64,000 bases of DNA, from the NCBI GenBank assembly GCA_965204695.1, contig OZ242007.1, positions 4,650,001 through 4,714,000 of the forward strand, read 5' to 3'. The first letter of the stretch is position 1. Every line of letters starts with the position of its first letter. Source of the DNA: JAHEKD01 sp965204695 (lineage in GTDB: Bacteria; Pseudomonadota; Gammaproteobacteria; Arenicellales; JAHEKD01). Below are positions 1 through 10,500 of the stretch, piece by piece. A program made the position numbers and the translations under genes. The notes below the pieces were generated by a model. It ran no database searches, was not told where the DNA came from, and saw only the letters and a program-made list of their open reading frames with translations.

Positions 1-1488
1 GGAGCAACATTGGCCGATATGGAAACAATGTTATTGCAGTTGGAGCAGGCGTTGGCTGCCAGTTTACAAAACAGTGAAGATGGTTCTAAATTTAGTCGCC
101 TAGCCAAGGCTGTCATGGGTGGCAATTCTCAAGATCCTGTTGCTTTGGAACGTTTTTCACAACGTTTAACCAATGATTTTGAATTTATTAAAAACTATAA
201 CGAGGCTAACTATCCGTATTATGGTGACGATAAATCCAATCGAATTAAATATGGCTATGCCAGGCTTGATGCTTTTGGTCGAATTTTCAACCGTGTTTTG
301 GACAGGATAAGCTTGGATGACAAAGCTGATAGTAATCCACCAAATGCACCAGTTAGCTATCCTTTTCTTTGGGATACGCCACATCATGATTTTGTTCAAT
401 GGACTGGCATTGCTGATAATGGTTCAGCAGTCGGGTTAGGTCCACTTGGTCGCAACATCGGTCAGGCTCTTGGAGTCTTCGCATCACTTGATATCGAATA
501 CAAAAATGCTCAAGAGCAAACAGGGCTGAAATACCATACATCTGTCGATTTGCTTAATCTTGCTCGCTTAGAACGTCACATAAAAAAACTAAACTCTCCT
601 TTATGGAGTGATATGAAAAACGTGTTGCCGCCTATCGATCAACAATTAGCCTCTCAGGGTCGAAAACTTTATGTCGATTATGGTTGTATTGCCTGTCACG
701 CTGATAACAATAGAACTGATCCTAATCGTAAAATCATCGCCCAATTTACTAGTCATGAAAAATTAGGAACCGATACCACCATGTCTGATAATGTCATTAG
801 TCGTTGTGGTGACAGTGGTTTTCTTATCAACAAAAAAACGCTTATTTGTAATAACTCTGATGAAGATAGCAAAGACAAAATTCAGGTGGCATCTGCTCTG
901 CAAAATCTCGTTACCGGAATGATTCTTACTACCAAACAAAAAGGTTGGGATTTTGCCTTTACCCGAGACATATTTAGAAAAATTTATGTGGGTATTTTTT
1001 CAGTTGTTGATAATCCAATAAGAAACTCTAAACGTCATTTAGATTTTGAGGTTGTCAATAAGCAATACATCGCTGCCTATAAAGGGCGTCCATTAAATGG
1101 TATTTGGGCTACAGCACCTTACTTGCATAACGGTTCAGTGCCAAGCTTATATGATTTATTTCTTCCTAAATGTGGTAATACTCAAGCAACTGGCAATGAA
1201 TGTCGACCCGATGTCTTTAACGTCGGCAATCCGGAATTTGATCCGGTAAAAGTTGGATTTGTACAAACTGAATCGGATGCTTACCCGGGTTTGTTCAGAT
1301 TTGATACCTCAATACCTGGCAATGGTAACCAAGGGCACGAATATGCGGCAGGGAATACACCTTCGCCAATTATTGATAAACAAGGAGAATTGATGAGAGA
1401 TCAAAATGGTGAAGTAATTTTTTCCTATCGGAAACCTATGAATCATCAACAACGGTTGATGTTGGTTGAATACCTTAAAAGCATCTAA
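1..1488 (+). CDS. RoxA-like c-type cytochrome (5' end outside window)
   Basis: The reading frame is open to the first base, so the N-terminus is missing. The visible part has one haem-binding CIACH at about residue 226 of the frame starting at base 10. Near residue 368 it has the motif APYLHNGSVPSLYDL, typical of the di-haem cytochrome family that includes rubber oxygenase RoxA and cytochrome c peroxidase-like proteins. These normally carry a second CxxCH nearer the N-terminus, presumably upstream of the window. Family members are exported and work in the periplasm or outside the cell on electron transfer or oxidative cleavage; the substrate cannot be read here. The next gene starts 45 bases after the stop on the same strand, so cotranscription is possible. 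Confidence 0.75.
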   Translation, partial: GATLADMETMLLQLEQALAASLQNSEDGSKFSRLAKAVMGGNSQDPVALERFSQRLTNDFEFIKNYNEANYPYYGDDKSNRIKYGYARLDAFGRIFNRVLDRISLDDKADSNPPNAPVSYPFLWDTPHHDFVQWTGIADNGSAVGLGPLGRNIGQALGVFASLDIEYKNAQEQTGLKYHTSVDLLNLARLERHIKKLNSPLWSDMKNVLPPIDQQLASQGRKLYVDYGCIACHADNNRTDPNRKIIAQFTSHEKLGTDTTMSDNVISRCGDSGFLINKKTLICNNSDEDSKDKIQVASALQNLVTGMILTTKQKGWDFAFTRDIFRKIYVGIFSVVDNPIRNSKRHLDFEVVNKQYIAAYKGRPLNGIWATAPYLHNGSVPSLYDLFLPKCGNTQATGNECRPDVFNVGNPEFDPVKVGFVQTESDAYPGLFRFDTSIPGNGNQGHEYAAGNTPSPIIDKQGELMRDQNGEVIFSYRKPMNHQQRLMLVEYLKSI

Positions 1489-1533
1489 TATTCTTTCAAT
1501 ACATTAATAAATAATTAATCACATGTTAGCGTC

Positions 1534-3063
1534 GTGGGCAAACTTACTAAACTAACAGTATTAGCAGTTTTAGTACGTAGATTCTTTAGATATGTAAATC
1601 GTAGCTTTGGATGGTTGTTCAGTAAATTTAGAGTCCCTAAAGCAGTAGTAACAAAACAACACAACTCACGTCTAACAAAATTTCAGCGTCATTTAATCAC
1701 TAACATGGTAGTGGGTTTATTCATCGCTATCGCTCTGCACTTTATGCAGCACAGTGCCTACTTAACCCAATTAGAAGATACTGCTCTCGATTGGACTATG
1801 CAGATGTACCGCGGCACAGTACCTAAAGATGAAGTAACTCCTGTAGCCTTTATCGATATCGATGATGAGAGTTACTTAGCCTGGGGTGAACAACTGATTA
1901 CACCAAGAGATAAGTTAGCAAGGCTCATTAAACATGCTATGGAAAGTAAAGCCAAAGCGATTGTTATCGATATAGATCTTAGTCGATCAAGCACCACCGG
2001 GGATGAGCAATTAGTAGCCGTTCTAGCTGAGTATCAAGCCAGTGAAAAGGAGTTGGATATAAGGTTGCCACCGTTGGTTCTGACTAGAGTTTTCAAGCCT
2101 CATTCACTTAGAGAAAAAAGTACAAGTCTGAACCAAGAAAGGATATCTTTTTTAGATTCAATAGTTTCAAAATCAAGTAACATCTACTGGGCTATGTCGG
2201 TTTATGACCTGGAGCTCGATGGCAAGGTTAGAAACTGGCATCTGTGGCAGGCAGTCTGTGATCAAAACCAAACTCCTGTTATTTATCCTTCGGTGCAGTT
2301 GCTAGTTAAAGTTCTCTTAACTGAAAACACAAATCTTGTGGCTGAATTATATGATCGATTACAACAAATGGCCCCGTCCCAATGTGATGTTAATCAACAA
2401 ACATCTGCTTCTGAACTTGAGGACTCATTTTCAAAATCAGCCTCAATCAACATAAATGCAGAAGAATTTAATCTTCAACAGAATCAAACTGGGCGACGCA
2501 TCATTTACCGAATGCCCTGGATATTACAGCAAGGTGAAAAACGCCCAGATGTGTTGATAAATGATTCACAAAGCAAACAAATAAAAGTTCCTCAGCTGTC
2601 AAGACGGTCAGCCGCGCTGTTTACAGAAAATGATCAAAAAGCCAGTGCAGAATGGTTAGATAACCATCTAGTGATAATAGGTGCCAGTCATGCAGATAGT
2701 AGAGACTTGTATCAAACGCCTATAGGCTTGATGCCAGGTGCATTGATTATTGCCAATGCGATTCAATCATTTGATAGCCACGGTGAGCTTCGAACTCCGG
2801 GTTTGATAGAGACCTTGCTTTTGGAAGCATTTCTGATTGCGGTCATGAGTTACTTATTTGCCCGTTTCGATTCATTCATAGGTAGTCTGCTTGCTGGAGC
2901 GATAGTTATGCTGACTTTATTGCCACTCAGTCTTTGGTTGTTTAATTCTGGCTATTGGCTTAGTTTTGCAATTCCATTACTGGCCATTTATATTCATGAA
3001 TTAGCTGCGGATTTAGAAGAAATAATTGGCCAACATAAATCCAAGGAATCAAGTCATGTCTAA
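1534..3063 (+). CDS. CHASE2-domain membrane sensor protein
   Basis: This 509-residue protein starts at a GTG codon and has a basic N-terminus followed by a membrane segment at about residues 55-75. An extracytoplasmic CHASE2 domain covers about residues 75-400, with signatures such as LEDTALDWTMQ and FIDIDDESY. Two or three hydrophobic segments lie at about 425-490. CHASE2 is a periplasmic sensor domain usually fused to kinases, cyclases or similar outputs. Here only a short cytoplasmic tail follows the last membrane span, so output probably goes through another protein. The stop overlaps the start of the FecR-like gene by 8 nt, so the two are translationally coupled. CHASE2 plus FecR-like pairs are a recurrent arrangement; the ligand is unknown. 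Confidence 0.8.
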   Translation: MGKLTKLTVLAVLVRRFFRYVNRSFGWLFSKFRVPKAVVTKQHNSRLTKFQRHLITNMVVGLFIAIALHFMQHSAYLTQLEDTALDWTMQMYRGTVPKDEVTPVAFIDIDDESYLAWGEQLITPRDKLARLIKHAMESKAKAIVIDIDLSRSSTTGDEQLVAVLAEYQASEKELDIRLPPLVLTRVFKPHSLREKSTSLNQERISFLDSIVSKSSNIYWAMSVYDLELDGKVRNWHLWQAVCDQNQTPVIYPSVQLLVKVLLTENTNLVAELYDRLQQMAPSQCDVNQQTSASELEDSFSKSASININAEEFNLQQNQTGRRIIYRMPWILQQGEKRPDVLINDSQSKQIKVPQLSRRSAALFTENDQKASAEWLDNHLVIIGASHADSRDLYQTPIGLMPGALIIANAIQSFDSHGELRTPGLIETLLLEAFLIAVMSYLFARFDSFIGSLLAGAIVMLTLLPLSLWLFNSGYWLSFAIPLLAIYIHELAADLEEIIGQHKSKESSHV

Positions 3064-3988
3064 ATTGATTAACCAGAACATTCAATATTTAGTTTTAGCC
3101 GTAGGTTTTTTGTTTATGGCTTCTAATTTTCCAGCTCATGCTACCGCATCATCGACAGCTACCAGAGCCGGTTGGATTGAAAGTTTTCAAGGTGCAGTTG
3201 AAGATTATAAGTTAATTCGAAATGGTCAAGCTCATGCAATAACCTACTTAATGCCTTTGTACGTCGATGATGAGATTATAATCAAATCACCACAGGCTCA
3301 GCTTGTAGTTCGTTTAGGTGACGAGCAATTACTTAAGATCACTCAGAAACAGTCTCCTTTTCAGGTGCCAGAGTCAACAGGTGAACCAACATTAGTGAGC
3401 AATTTTATTGATTGGGCAGGAGATTGGTTTACCAGCTTACATTCTGCTGCAATCCCAATTATGACGGTGACATTGATTAGCCGGGGTGAGGAAGATGTAC
3501 CACCGCCGACCTCTGCTCTTTTTGCCAGCAATAGACCGATGCAGATCACGCCCCGGGAATCAATAGCTGTAGGATGGTCACAAGGACGGCCACCATTTAG
3601 CGTTAGTCTAATTAAAAATTCTAACCCGCCGGAGTTGATTGTAGAGGATAAAACTTTACTTCGTCGTGATCACCAAATTTCCACAAAACAATTGGGTGAG
3701 GGCGACTATTCACTGCGTATAACTGATATAAAAGAACAGACATTTGAATCAACTTTCAAAGTTGTTGACCAAAACGATATGCCTCATCCGCCGGCGACTG
3801 ATATTCCTGATTCACTACCACAAAGCTTACAAGATGTATTGAAAGCTGCTTGGCTGTTAAATCATGAGGATGGTGATCTTTATCGATTTCAAGCCTATCA
3901 ACTGCTTGGAGAGACTGACTATGTTGCAGCGCTTAAGCTGAAAAATGCTTTAGTACAAGACATTGATTTGCCTGAATTGACTCAATGA
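3056..3988 (+). CDS. Exported FecR-like protein
   Basis: I chose the ATG at 3056 because it is followed by a clear Sec signal peptide (hydrophobic LVLAVGFLFMASNF, then AHA) and overlaps the CHASE2 stop. The alternative TTG at 3026 would bury the signal. The product is 310 residues. Mature residues about 35-110 resemble a FecR domain, a beta-rich periplasmic fold, with GWIESFQGAVEDY and a VRLGDEQLLKI strand. The rest is low in recognisable domains; residues about 260-310 look helical. Known FecR proteins relay periplasmic signals or bind envelope ligands. Coupling to the CHASE2 gene suggests the two act together at the inner membrane. The FecR call rests on pattern rather than a search. Confidence 0.6.
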   Translation: MSKLINQNIQYLVLAVGFLFMASNFPAHATASSTATRAGWIESFQGAVEDYKLIRNGQAHAITYLMPLYVDDEIIIKSPQAQLVVRLGDEQLLKITQKQSPFQVPESTGEPTLVSNFIDWAGDWFTSLHSAAIPIMTVTLISRGEEDVPPPTSALFASNRPMQITPRESIAVGWSQGRPPFSVSLIKNSNPPELIVEDKTLLRRDHQISTKQLGEGDYSLRITDIKEQTFESTFKVVDQNDMPHPPATDIPDSLPQSLQDVLKAAWLLNHEDGDLYRFQAYQLLGETDYVAALKLKNALVQDIDLPELTQ

Positions 3989-4020
3989 AGCCTAAGATTA
4001 ATTGTGGCGATTAACCAGTA

Positions 4021-4620
4021 ATGAGAACTGTACAATATTTAAATTTCATAACCTCTCTTGTTTTATTATTTATGTTTCAGGTATCTTCTATTGCCTCTCA
4101 AGCAGCTTGTCGAATGTCAGATGCAGGCTTGTTTTCTAGATCTGATCTAGTAGTAACTGCACATGTAACCTCCAGTAAAAGATGGCGAGAGGGGCCGTCA
4201 ACGGTTCACTTGGTTGCGAAATATCGAATTGAACAAGTATTCAAAGGAGAACTCAACCCCGGCGAAATCTTGATTGTCACGAATTCTTGTTTAGATACTG
4301 AAGTGCCTGAAGAAGTTTTGGGTTACCCTGCGGTTAACGATTATTGTCGTGGAAATCTGGCCCCGTCTTTAACAGGTGTTTTACGGGAAGATGGATCCAT
4401 CATAATTGGAAATAATGTCAAACCCAATTGGATTATGTTTTTAAAAAAGCATCCGGCTAAGGGCGCTCCTCAAACAACTTGGCTGGAAATCCCTAAAACT
4501 GGTTACGATCTAAATGTATGTCACTATCAAAGATCAAATTTATCCGAATCAGAACGATCAGGATTTGATCGAATACTAAAAACTAAATCCAAATTAACAC
4601 CAGCTCCTAACCACTACTGA
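4021..4620 (+). CDS. Secreted hypothetical protein, possible NTR/TIMP-like OB fold
   Basis: The product is 199 residues with a signal peptide ending near SQAAC. The mature chain has cysteines in AACRMSD, NSCLDTE, DYCRGN and NVCHYQ, suggesting disulfides in the periplasm or outside. The pattern C..SDLVVTAHVTSS, then a strand YRIEQVFKGEL with PGEILIVTNSC, is like bacterial proteins with a netrin/TIMP-like OB fold. No catalytic motif is visible. It sits 32 bases after the FecR-like gene and about 160 bases before the first TPR-CHAT gene, all on the plus strand. The fold assignment is an inference from pattern; function is unknown. Confidence 0.55.
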   Translation: MRTVQYLNFITSLVLLFMFQVSSIASQAACRMSDAGLFSRSDLVVTAHVTSSKRWREGPSTVHLVAKYRIEQVFKGELNPGEILIVTNSCLDTEVPEEVLGYPAVNDYCRGNLAPSLTGVLREDGSIIIGNNVKPNWIMFLKKHPAKGAPQTTWLEIPKTGYDLNVCHYQRSNLSESERSGFDRILKTKSKLTPAPNHY

Positions 4621-4694
4621 CTTTGACTTAATCTTTTGTGAGTAGCTATTTTGGTAAAACACATATGGTTTCTAAAGTTACATTTGTTAAATTG

Positions 4695-4726
4695 AACTGT
4701 TTGGCATATTATTGATCCAAACAGTT
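4695..4726. promoter_or_regulatory. 10-bp perfect inverted repeat upstream of TPR-CHAT gene
   Basis: AACTGTTTGG at 4695-4704 is the exact reverse complement of CCAAACAGTT at 4717-4726, with a 12-nt loop. No U-tract follows, so it looks more like a protein-binding site than a Rho-independent terminator. It lies 58 bp before the start of the TPR-CHAT lipoprotein gene, where a promoter would be expected. Confidence 0.4.
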
Positions 4727-4783
4727 AACCTGAATGACCCTGTAAAACTAGGAGTAACAGGTTTGCACTAAGAGGGTTGCATT

Positions 4784-7573
4784 ATGTCAAGAATAATATC
4801 GGTTCTCATTTTAATAGTCATTTCCCTGTCTACATTAACCTCTTGTATCCATCTTGATGTTCTCAAGGTCCGTAATCAAGCCGAGCAGCTTTACAAGGAA
4901 GGTCGAACTAACGAGATCATTCCTTTGGTCGAATCTGCAATGGCTAAGGTCGAAAAAGAACTTGGGCCGGATCATTATTATATCGGTGAAGCTCACAGTG
5001 CTTTGGCTGTTCTTTATGCTTACACCATTAACGACTTTGTAATTGCGGAAGACTATTTTAAAAGAGCATTGGAGATTCGTACTAAGACCCGCGGTCCTGA
5101 ACATCCAGATACCATTGAAACTATTAATCTGATGGGTTTTCTTTACCAGGTCACGGGCAGATTAGATTTGGCGGAGGCAAATTATAAAAAAGCTTTAGAA
5201 CTTCGATCAAAGGTGCTGGGGCCAAATCATCCCGATACCGTTGACTCTGAAGTCTATCTGGCGGGCTTGTATCTTCTTCGAGGACGTTATGCTGAGGCTG
5301 AAAAGCTAGCGTTGCACGCCAGTAAGTATGAACAGAAAAAGGTATCGGCACGTCACCCAACTCCCGGAGAAGCTTTGTTCATGCTCGGCACAATCAATTC
5401 AGTGATGGGCAACTTAGAACAATCAGAAAAATACTATTTAGAGTCACTTGACTTAAAACTAAAAGAATTGGGAGAAAATCATACCGAAGTATCACATAGT
5501 ATGATGGCTTTGGGTAATGTGTATAGAAACCAGGGTGATTACGATCAAGCTATAGAGTATTACAGCAAGGCACTTGAATATAGAGAACAATCATTTGGAC
5601 GAACTCACGGTTTCACTGGTGATACCCTGATTGCTTTGGGCACGACTTATTTGCGAAAAAACCAAAAAGACATAGCAAATCAATATCTTTTCGAGGGTTT
5701 GGAAATTTATAAGCAAACCATGGGAGAGGAAAATCATCGTGTTTTAATAGCTGAACTTAATCTTGCTTATATGTATCTGTCTCAGAACGATTTTATGACA
5801 GCCGGGCAATTAGCTGAGAATATTCTGGCTTCTCCACATACCCAGATTCTGCCTTCATTGTCATGGCAATCCCAACTTGCTTATAGCATTTCCAACTATC
5901 AACTGGGTAATCGCAATGCCGCCATATTGTTTGGCAAAAATGCAATCAATGAATTACAACGTACTCGCTCAGAGATAACCAGCCTGGATGCCAATTTACA
6001 GCAAGGTTTTGTTCGTGATAGGGCTTACGCGTATCGAATTCTGGCAGCAATGCTGATCGAAACCGGACGACTGGCCGAAGCACAACTGGTACTGACCATG
6101 CTTAAAGAAGAGGAACATTTTAGCTATGTGCGTCGCTCAAACAAATTTGATGATATTAAATCCACGCAAGTCGAATACAACCCAGTAGAAAACGAATGGC
6201 AACAACGTTATCAGCAAATTAAAGATCAGCTTGCTCTAAAAGGCCAACAAATGCAGCAACTCAGGCTTAAAAAGAAAAAAGGCTTAACTGCAGAAGAGGA
6301 GGCTGATCTTGAGCTTATTCGGGAGGATTTAAAAATTGCTAAGAAAGCGTTTAAGGGTTTTTTAGATGAATTAGCACTAGCAATGCAAAACGTTAGCCAG
6401 GGTCGGGCTGCTGAAATAGGTGAAAAAAACCTGTCGAGTCTTAAGGCAATGCAAGGTACGCTCAGGGAACTTGGTGATGGGGTTGTGTTAGTTAACTATT
6501 TAGTCACAGATGAAACACTTTATATTATTTTAACGACATCCAATGTGCAAATTGTGCGTCGTAACCAAATCAAATCTGCAGAACTTAATCTACAAATCCA
6601 TCAACTGCGTCAAGCATTACAAAATCCAGTTTCTGACATTAAACCCCTAGCTCAGAATATGTATCAATTATTAATTGAACCTATAGCCAAGGATTTAGAA
6701 CAAGCAGGGGCTGTTGTTGTCATGAGTTCATTGGATGGTGCGCTACGTTATGTTCCCATGGCCAGTTTGCACGATGGTGAGCAATATATGGCAGAAAAAT
6801 ATTCATTCGCTATATACACCGCTGCTGCACAAACTAAATTAACGACCAAACCCCAGGCCGATTGGAGTATTGCTGGATTAGGTTTGGCTAAACAGGCGGA
6901 GGGCTTTTCACCATTACCTGCTGTACATGATGAGCTAAACAAGTTGGTGAATACAGGTCCTGAAGATGACGATGGAGTATTGCCCGGCATTATTCATCTG
7001 GATGAGGAATTCACCAAAGATGTAGTGGTTGATGTACTGGATGTAGGTTACCCGGTGTTGCATATTGCCAGTCACTTTGTTTTCAAGCCGGGCACCGAAT
7101 CTAATTCCTTTTTGTTATTGGGAGATGGTTCACGACTCAGTTTGGCCGAAATCAGCGAAGAAGATTATGACTTTAATGGAGTCGACATGCTGTCTTTATC
7201 AGCCTGTGAAACAGCAGTAGGTGGCCTTGGTGCAGACGGCAAGGAAATTGAAGGTTTTGGCTGGCTGGCCCAACGCCAGGGCGCAAAATCGGTACTTGCA
7301 ACGCTCTGGCCTGTTGCAGATGCCAGCACCGGTGAGTTTATGCAAAACCTATATCAATCACGCCAACAACAAAATCTGTCTAAAGCGCAAGCCCTACGCC
7401 AAACGCAACTAGATTTTATAAATAATTCTATAGATATTGATACGGATAGTAGCGGACGTGGGATCAAACTTGCTGGTGCTACAGAAAGCCAACCAGAATT
7501 AAAAGATATCAATAATACTTACCAGCATCCATACTACTGGGCGCCGTTTATCCTAATGGGGAACTGGTTGTAG
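4784..7573 (+). CDS. TPR-CHAT protease, lipoprotein
   Basis: This 929-residue protein begins with a lipoprotein signal (lipobox LTSC, Cys about 21), so it should be anchored to a membrane outside the cytoplasm. Residues about 30-340 hold roughly eight 42-residue tetratricopeptide repeats with the motif GPEHPDT. A helical linker follows at 400-560. The C-terminal CHAT domain (caspase HetF associated with TPRs) covers about 600-929. The catalytic pair is visible: His764 in HIASHF and Cys808 in LSACETAVGG. CHAT proteases are caspase-like and cleave partner proteins; no substrate is evident. An AGAGG Shine-Dalgarno sequence precedes the ATG. The next TPR-CHAT gene follows after 18 nt, so they are probably one operon. 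A lipidated, non-cytosolic CHAT protease is unlike the cytosolic CHAT proteins of antiphage systems. Confidence 0.88.
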   Translation: MSRIISVLILIVISLSTLTSCIHLDVLKVRNQAEQLYKEGRTNEIIPLVESAMAKVEKELGPDHYYIGEAHSALAVLYAYTINDFVIAEDYFKRALEIRTKTRGPEHPDTIETINLMGFLYQVTGRLDLAEANYKKALELRSKVLGPNHPDTVDSEVYLAGLYLLRGRYAEAEKLALHASKYEQKKVSARHPTPGEALFMLGTINSVMGNLEQSEKYYLESLDLKLKELGENHTEVSHSMMALGNVYRNQGDYDQAIEYYSKALEYREQSFGRTHGFTGDTLIALGTTYLRKNQKDIANQYLFEGLEIYKQTMGEENHRVLIAELNLAYMYLSQNDFMTAGQLAENILASPHTQILPSLSWQSQLAYSISNYQLGNRNAAILFGKNAINELQRTRSEITSLDANLQQGFVRDRAYAYRILAAMLIETGRLAEAQLVLTMLKEEEHFSYVRRSNKFDDIKSTQVEYNPVENEWQQRYQQIKDQLALKGQQMQQLRLKKKKGLTAEEEADLELIREDLKIAKKAFKGFLDELALAMQNVSQGRAAEIGEKNLSSLKAMQGTLRELGDGVVLVNYLVTDETLYIILTTSNVQIVRRNQIKSAELNLQIHQLRQALQNPVSDIKPLAQNMYQLLIEPIAKDLEQAGAVVVMSSLDGALRYVPMASLHDGEQYMAEKYSFAIYTAAAQTKLTTKPQADWSIAGLGLAKQAEGFSPLPAVHDELNKLVNTGPEDDDGVLPGIIHLDEEFTKDVVVDVLDVGYPVLHIASHFVFKPGTESNSFLLLGDGSRLSLAEISEEDYDFNGVDMLSLSACETAVGGLGADGKEIEGFGWLAQRQGAKSVLATLWPVADASTGEFMQNLYQSRQQQNLSKAQALRQTQLDFINNSIDIDTDSSGRGIKLAGATESQPELKDINNTYQHPYYWAPFILMGNWL

Positions 7574-7591
7574 AAAAGTGATCAAAACTAG

Positions 7592-10500
7592 ATGAAGGGG
7601 ATTATTTGCAGCCTATTCTTTTTTTGGATTGGATCAAGTCTTGCCCAGACTCAAGAATTACTCTCAACTTCAGAACCGCAACAGCAAACCGACATCCTAA
7701 TTGCTCAACAACAACTATTAGAATTAGACGAGCAAATCAATCAACTTGGAGCCGAGGGTCATTATGAGCAAGCTATTGAACTGGCTGAACAGGTTTTAGA
7801 ACTATCCAAGACTATTTATGGTGATGAACATTCTGAAGTTGCATTCAGTCTAAATACTCTCGCTTTGCAATATCACAATTCAGGCCAGTACGAGTCTGCA
7901 AAACCATTGTATGAACAAAGTCTGGCAATGTATCGACTCACTCAAGGGGGAGATAGTCTTGCGGCAGGATGGATTCTATATAACTTGGGCCAGTTACATC
8001 ATTATTATTTTGATGAACATGAAATGGCCTTGTCTCTCTATCAACAAAGTCTAGAAATCCGCAGGAAATTATTGGGAAACGAGAATTTGGATGTTGCTCA
8101 AAGCTTAGTCAAGTTAGGCGAATTACACCATGATACGGGAAAATTTAAAGAAGCCCAAAGCTATTACCAAAACGGCCTTGAAATTAGAAAAAAACTATTG
8201 GGTGAAAACGAACTTAGTGTTGCTTTTGTTCTTAATAATTTGGGCGTTTTGCATCACTACGATTTAGGTGAGCATGAAACTGCGCTACCTTTGTATGAGC
8301 AAAGTTTAGCTATAAGAAAGCGTCTGCTAGGTGAGAGTCATCTAGAAGTGGTCCAAAGTCTGAATAATCTAGCCAAACTTCATCATGATATAGGTAACTT
8401 TGATAAGGCTCAGCCTTATTATGAGCAAAGCCTAGAGTTGAGTAAACAATTACAGGGAGAAAACCATTTCCATGTAGCCCATAGCCAGCGTGATCTAGGA
8501 GTACTGTTTCACGATGCTGGTGAGTACGATAAGGCCCTAACTCTGTATCAGCAGAGTCTTGATACTTATGAGAATTTATTGGCTGGGGAACAAAACCTTG
8601 ATGTTGCTTTGATTCAACATGATAAGGCAGGAATTCATTATTACCTTCGTGAGTACGAGTTAGCACTACCTCTATATCAACAAAGCCTACAAACCAGACG
8701 TGATTTATTAGAGCCGGATCATTTGGATCTTGCTACAAGCCTTCGATCTCTAGGGCTGTTATTTCTTGAAACTGAACAGTATAAGCTAGCCAAACCGCTG
8801 TTTGAAGAAAGTCTTCAAATAAGAGCAAAATTATTTGGAGAGTCAGACCCTGACGTGGCCACCAGTCTGATTAATATTGGCACTTTATATCACAACATGA
8901 GTGATTTTGAGCAGGCAGCACAGACCTATCAGCAAAGCCTTGATATACAAGTTAGTAACAAAAATATCGAGCATTCAAACTATGCATTAACACTTAGAAA
9001 TTTAGCCGGTGTCTATCAGAATCAGGGTGAGTATGATCAGGCTCAAGAATTGTATCAGCAAAGCTTGGAAATTTATAAAAGCCAATATGGAGAAAACAGT
9101 TCTGAAGTTGCAGTGACTTTAACTTATTTAGCCGGTATACATTTTGCACTTAATAGCTACACAGATTCAGAATCCTTTTATTTGCAAAGCCTTGAGATTT
9201 TAAAAGATCTTGATCATGCCTTAGCAGAAAGAACTGCGAATAATTATAGTGGTCTGGCAGCTGTTTACCAGGCAACTGGGAACTATAGACAAGCTGAAAC
9301 TCTATTTGAACAAAGTCTTGAAATTTACCAACAAGAATTTGGGTCAGCGCATTCAGGAGTGGCATCAAATCTTTATAGTCTCGGTAGTTTATATTTGGTT
9401 ATGGATGATTATGCTAGAGCCTTACCACTTTTGAAGCAGAGCCTGGAGATTCGGAAAGAAATTTTTGGTGAAACACATTATGATGTGGCCGATGGGTTGC
9501 ATAACCTGGCTGGTCTGTACCATAACATGGGTGATTACAAGACAGCCGAAGCAATGATGAAAGAAAGTCTAAAAATCTACCGAGATCTGTTTGAGGAAGA
9601 TCATGTTTCAGTTGCGGATACACTTACTTCTCTAGCTGTTTTATATTTAAATCAGGATAAGCTTGAGCAGGCGCAGCCATTATTGGAAGCAAGTCTTAAA
9701 ATTAGAAAAAAAATATACGATGACGATCATCTTGATATTGGCACAAGTTTTTATTATTTGGCTTTGCTCAATCATGAAAAAGATAATCATTCGCAAGCAT
9801 TAGATTTCTATACCCAAAGTATCGAAATTCAAAGCAAAAGCTTAGGAGATGAAAGTTTAGATATAGCTGAGAGTTGGAACAACTTAGCCAGATTATTTCG
9901 AGATACAGGTGAATATCAAAAAGCAAAACCTCTCTATCAGCAAAGTTATGAATCTTATGTCAGCATTTTGGGCGAGCAGAATTTATATGTGGCTGATAAC
10001 ATTTATAACCAAGCGGATTTATATAATTTAAGCGGGGCAACTGCTGAAGCCGAGCATCATTATCAAAAAAGCCTAGACACAGTTCGTCAAGTCATCGAGC
10101 AAGCTTCGCCAGTGCAATCTGAACGTCAACAATTAGCTACTGGTAAAGTCATGCGCGAAGATCTTGATGGCTATATTTCTTTTGTAGTTAGTAATGATCT
10201 TGATCCAACGCCAGTGATTGAAGAGTTGATTCGTTGGAAGGGTGCAACCCTGGTTCGTCAGCGGGCAATGCGTCAAGCGGCATCTGATCCTGAGATTGCC
10301 AATCAGTTCAATACATTGCAGCAATTAGCTCGACAAATATCCAGCTTAACAAATTCCATACCAAGCGATGAGATGGCTCTTGCCAATTGGCAGGCCCAAT
10401 TAGCGGATTTAAATGACACAAAGGAGTCGTTGGAAGTAGAACTGAGCCGCAATAGCGCAGCATTTCGTGAAGCAAAGACCATCATAGGAATAGAAAATAT

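Noticed and set aside
8310..8666. 118-codon open frame antisense to the TPR array
   Set aside because: It mirrors the codon periodicity of the repeat-rich CHAT gene and has no start signal or recognisable product.
7720..10110. Regular repeats suggestive of a CRISPR array
   Set aside because: The period of about 126 nt is coding sequence for tetratricopeptide repeats with no conserved short repeat and spacer pattern. No cas gene is present.
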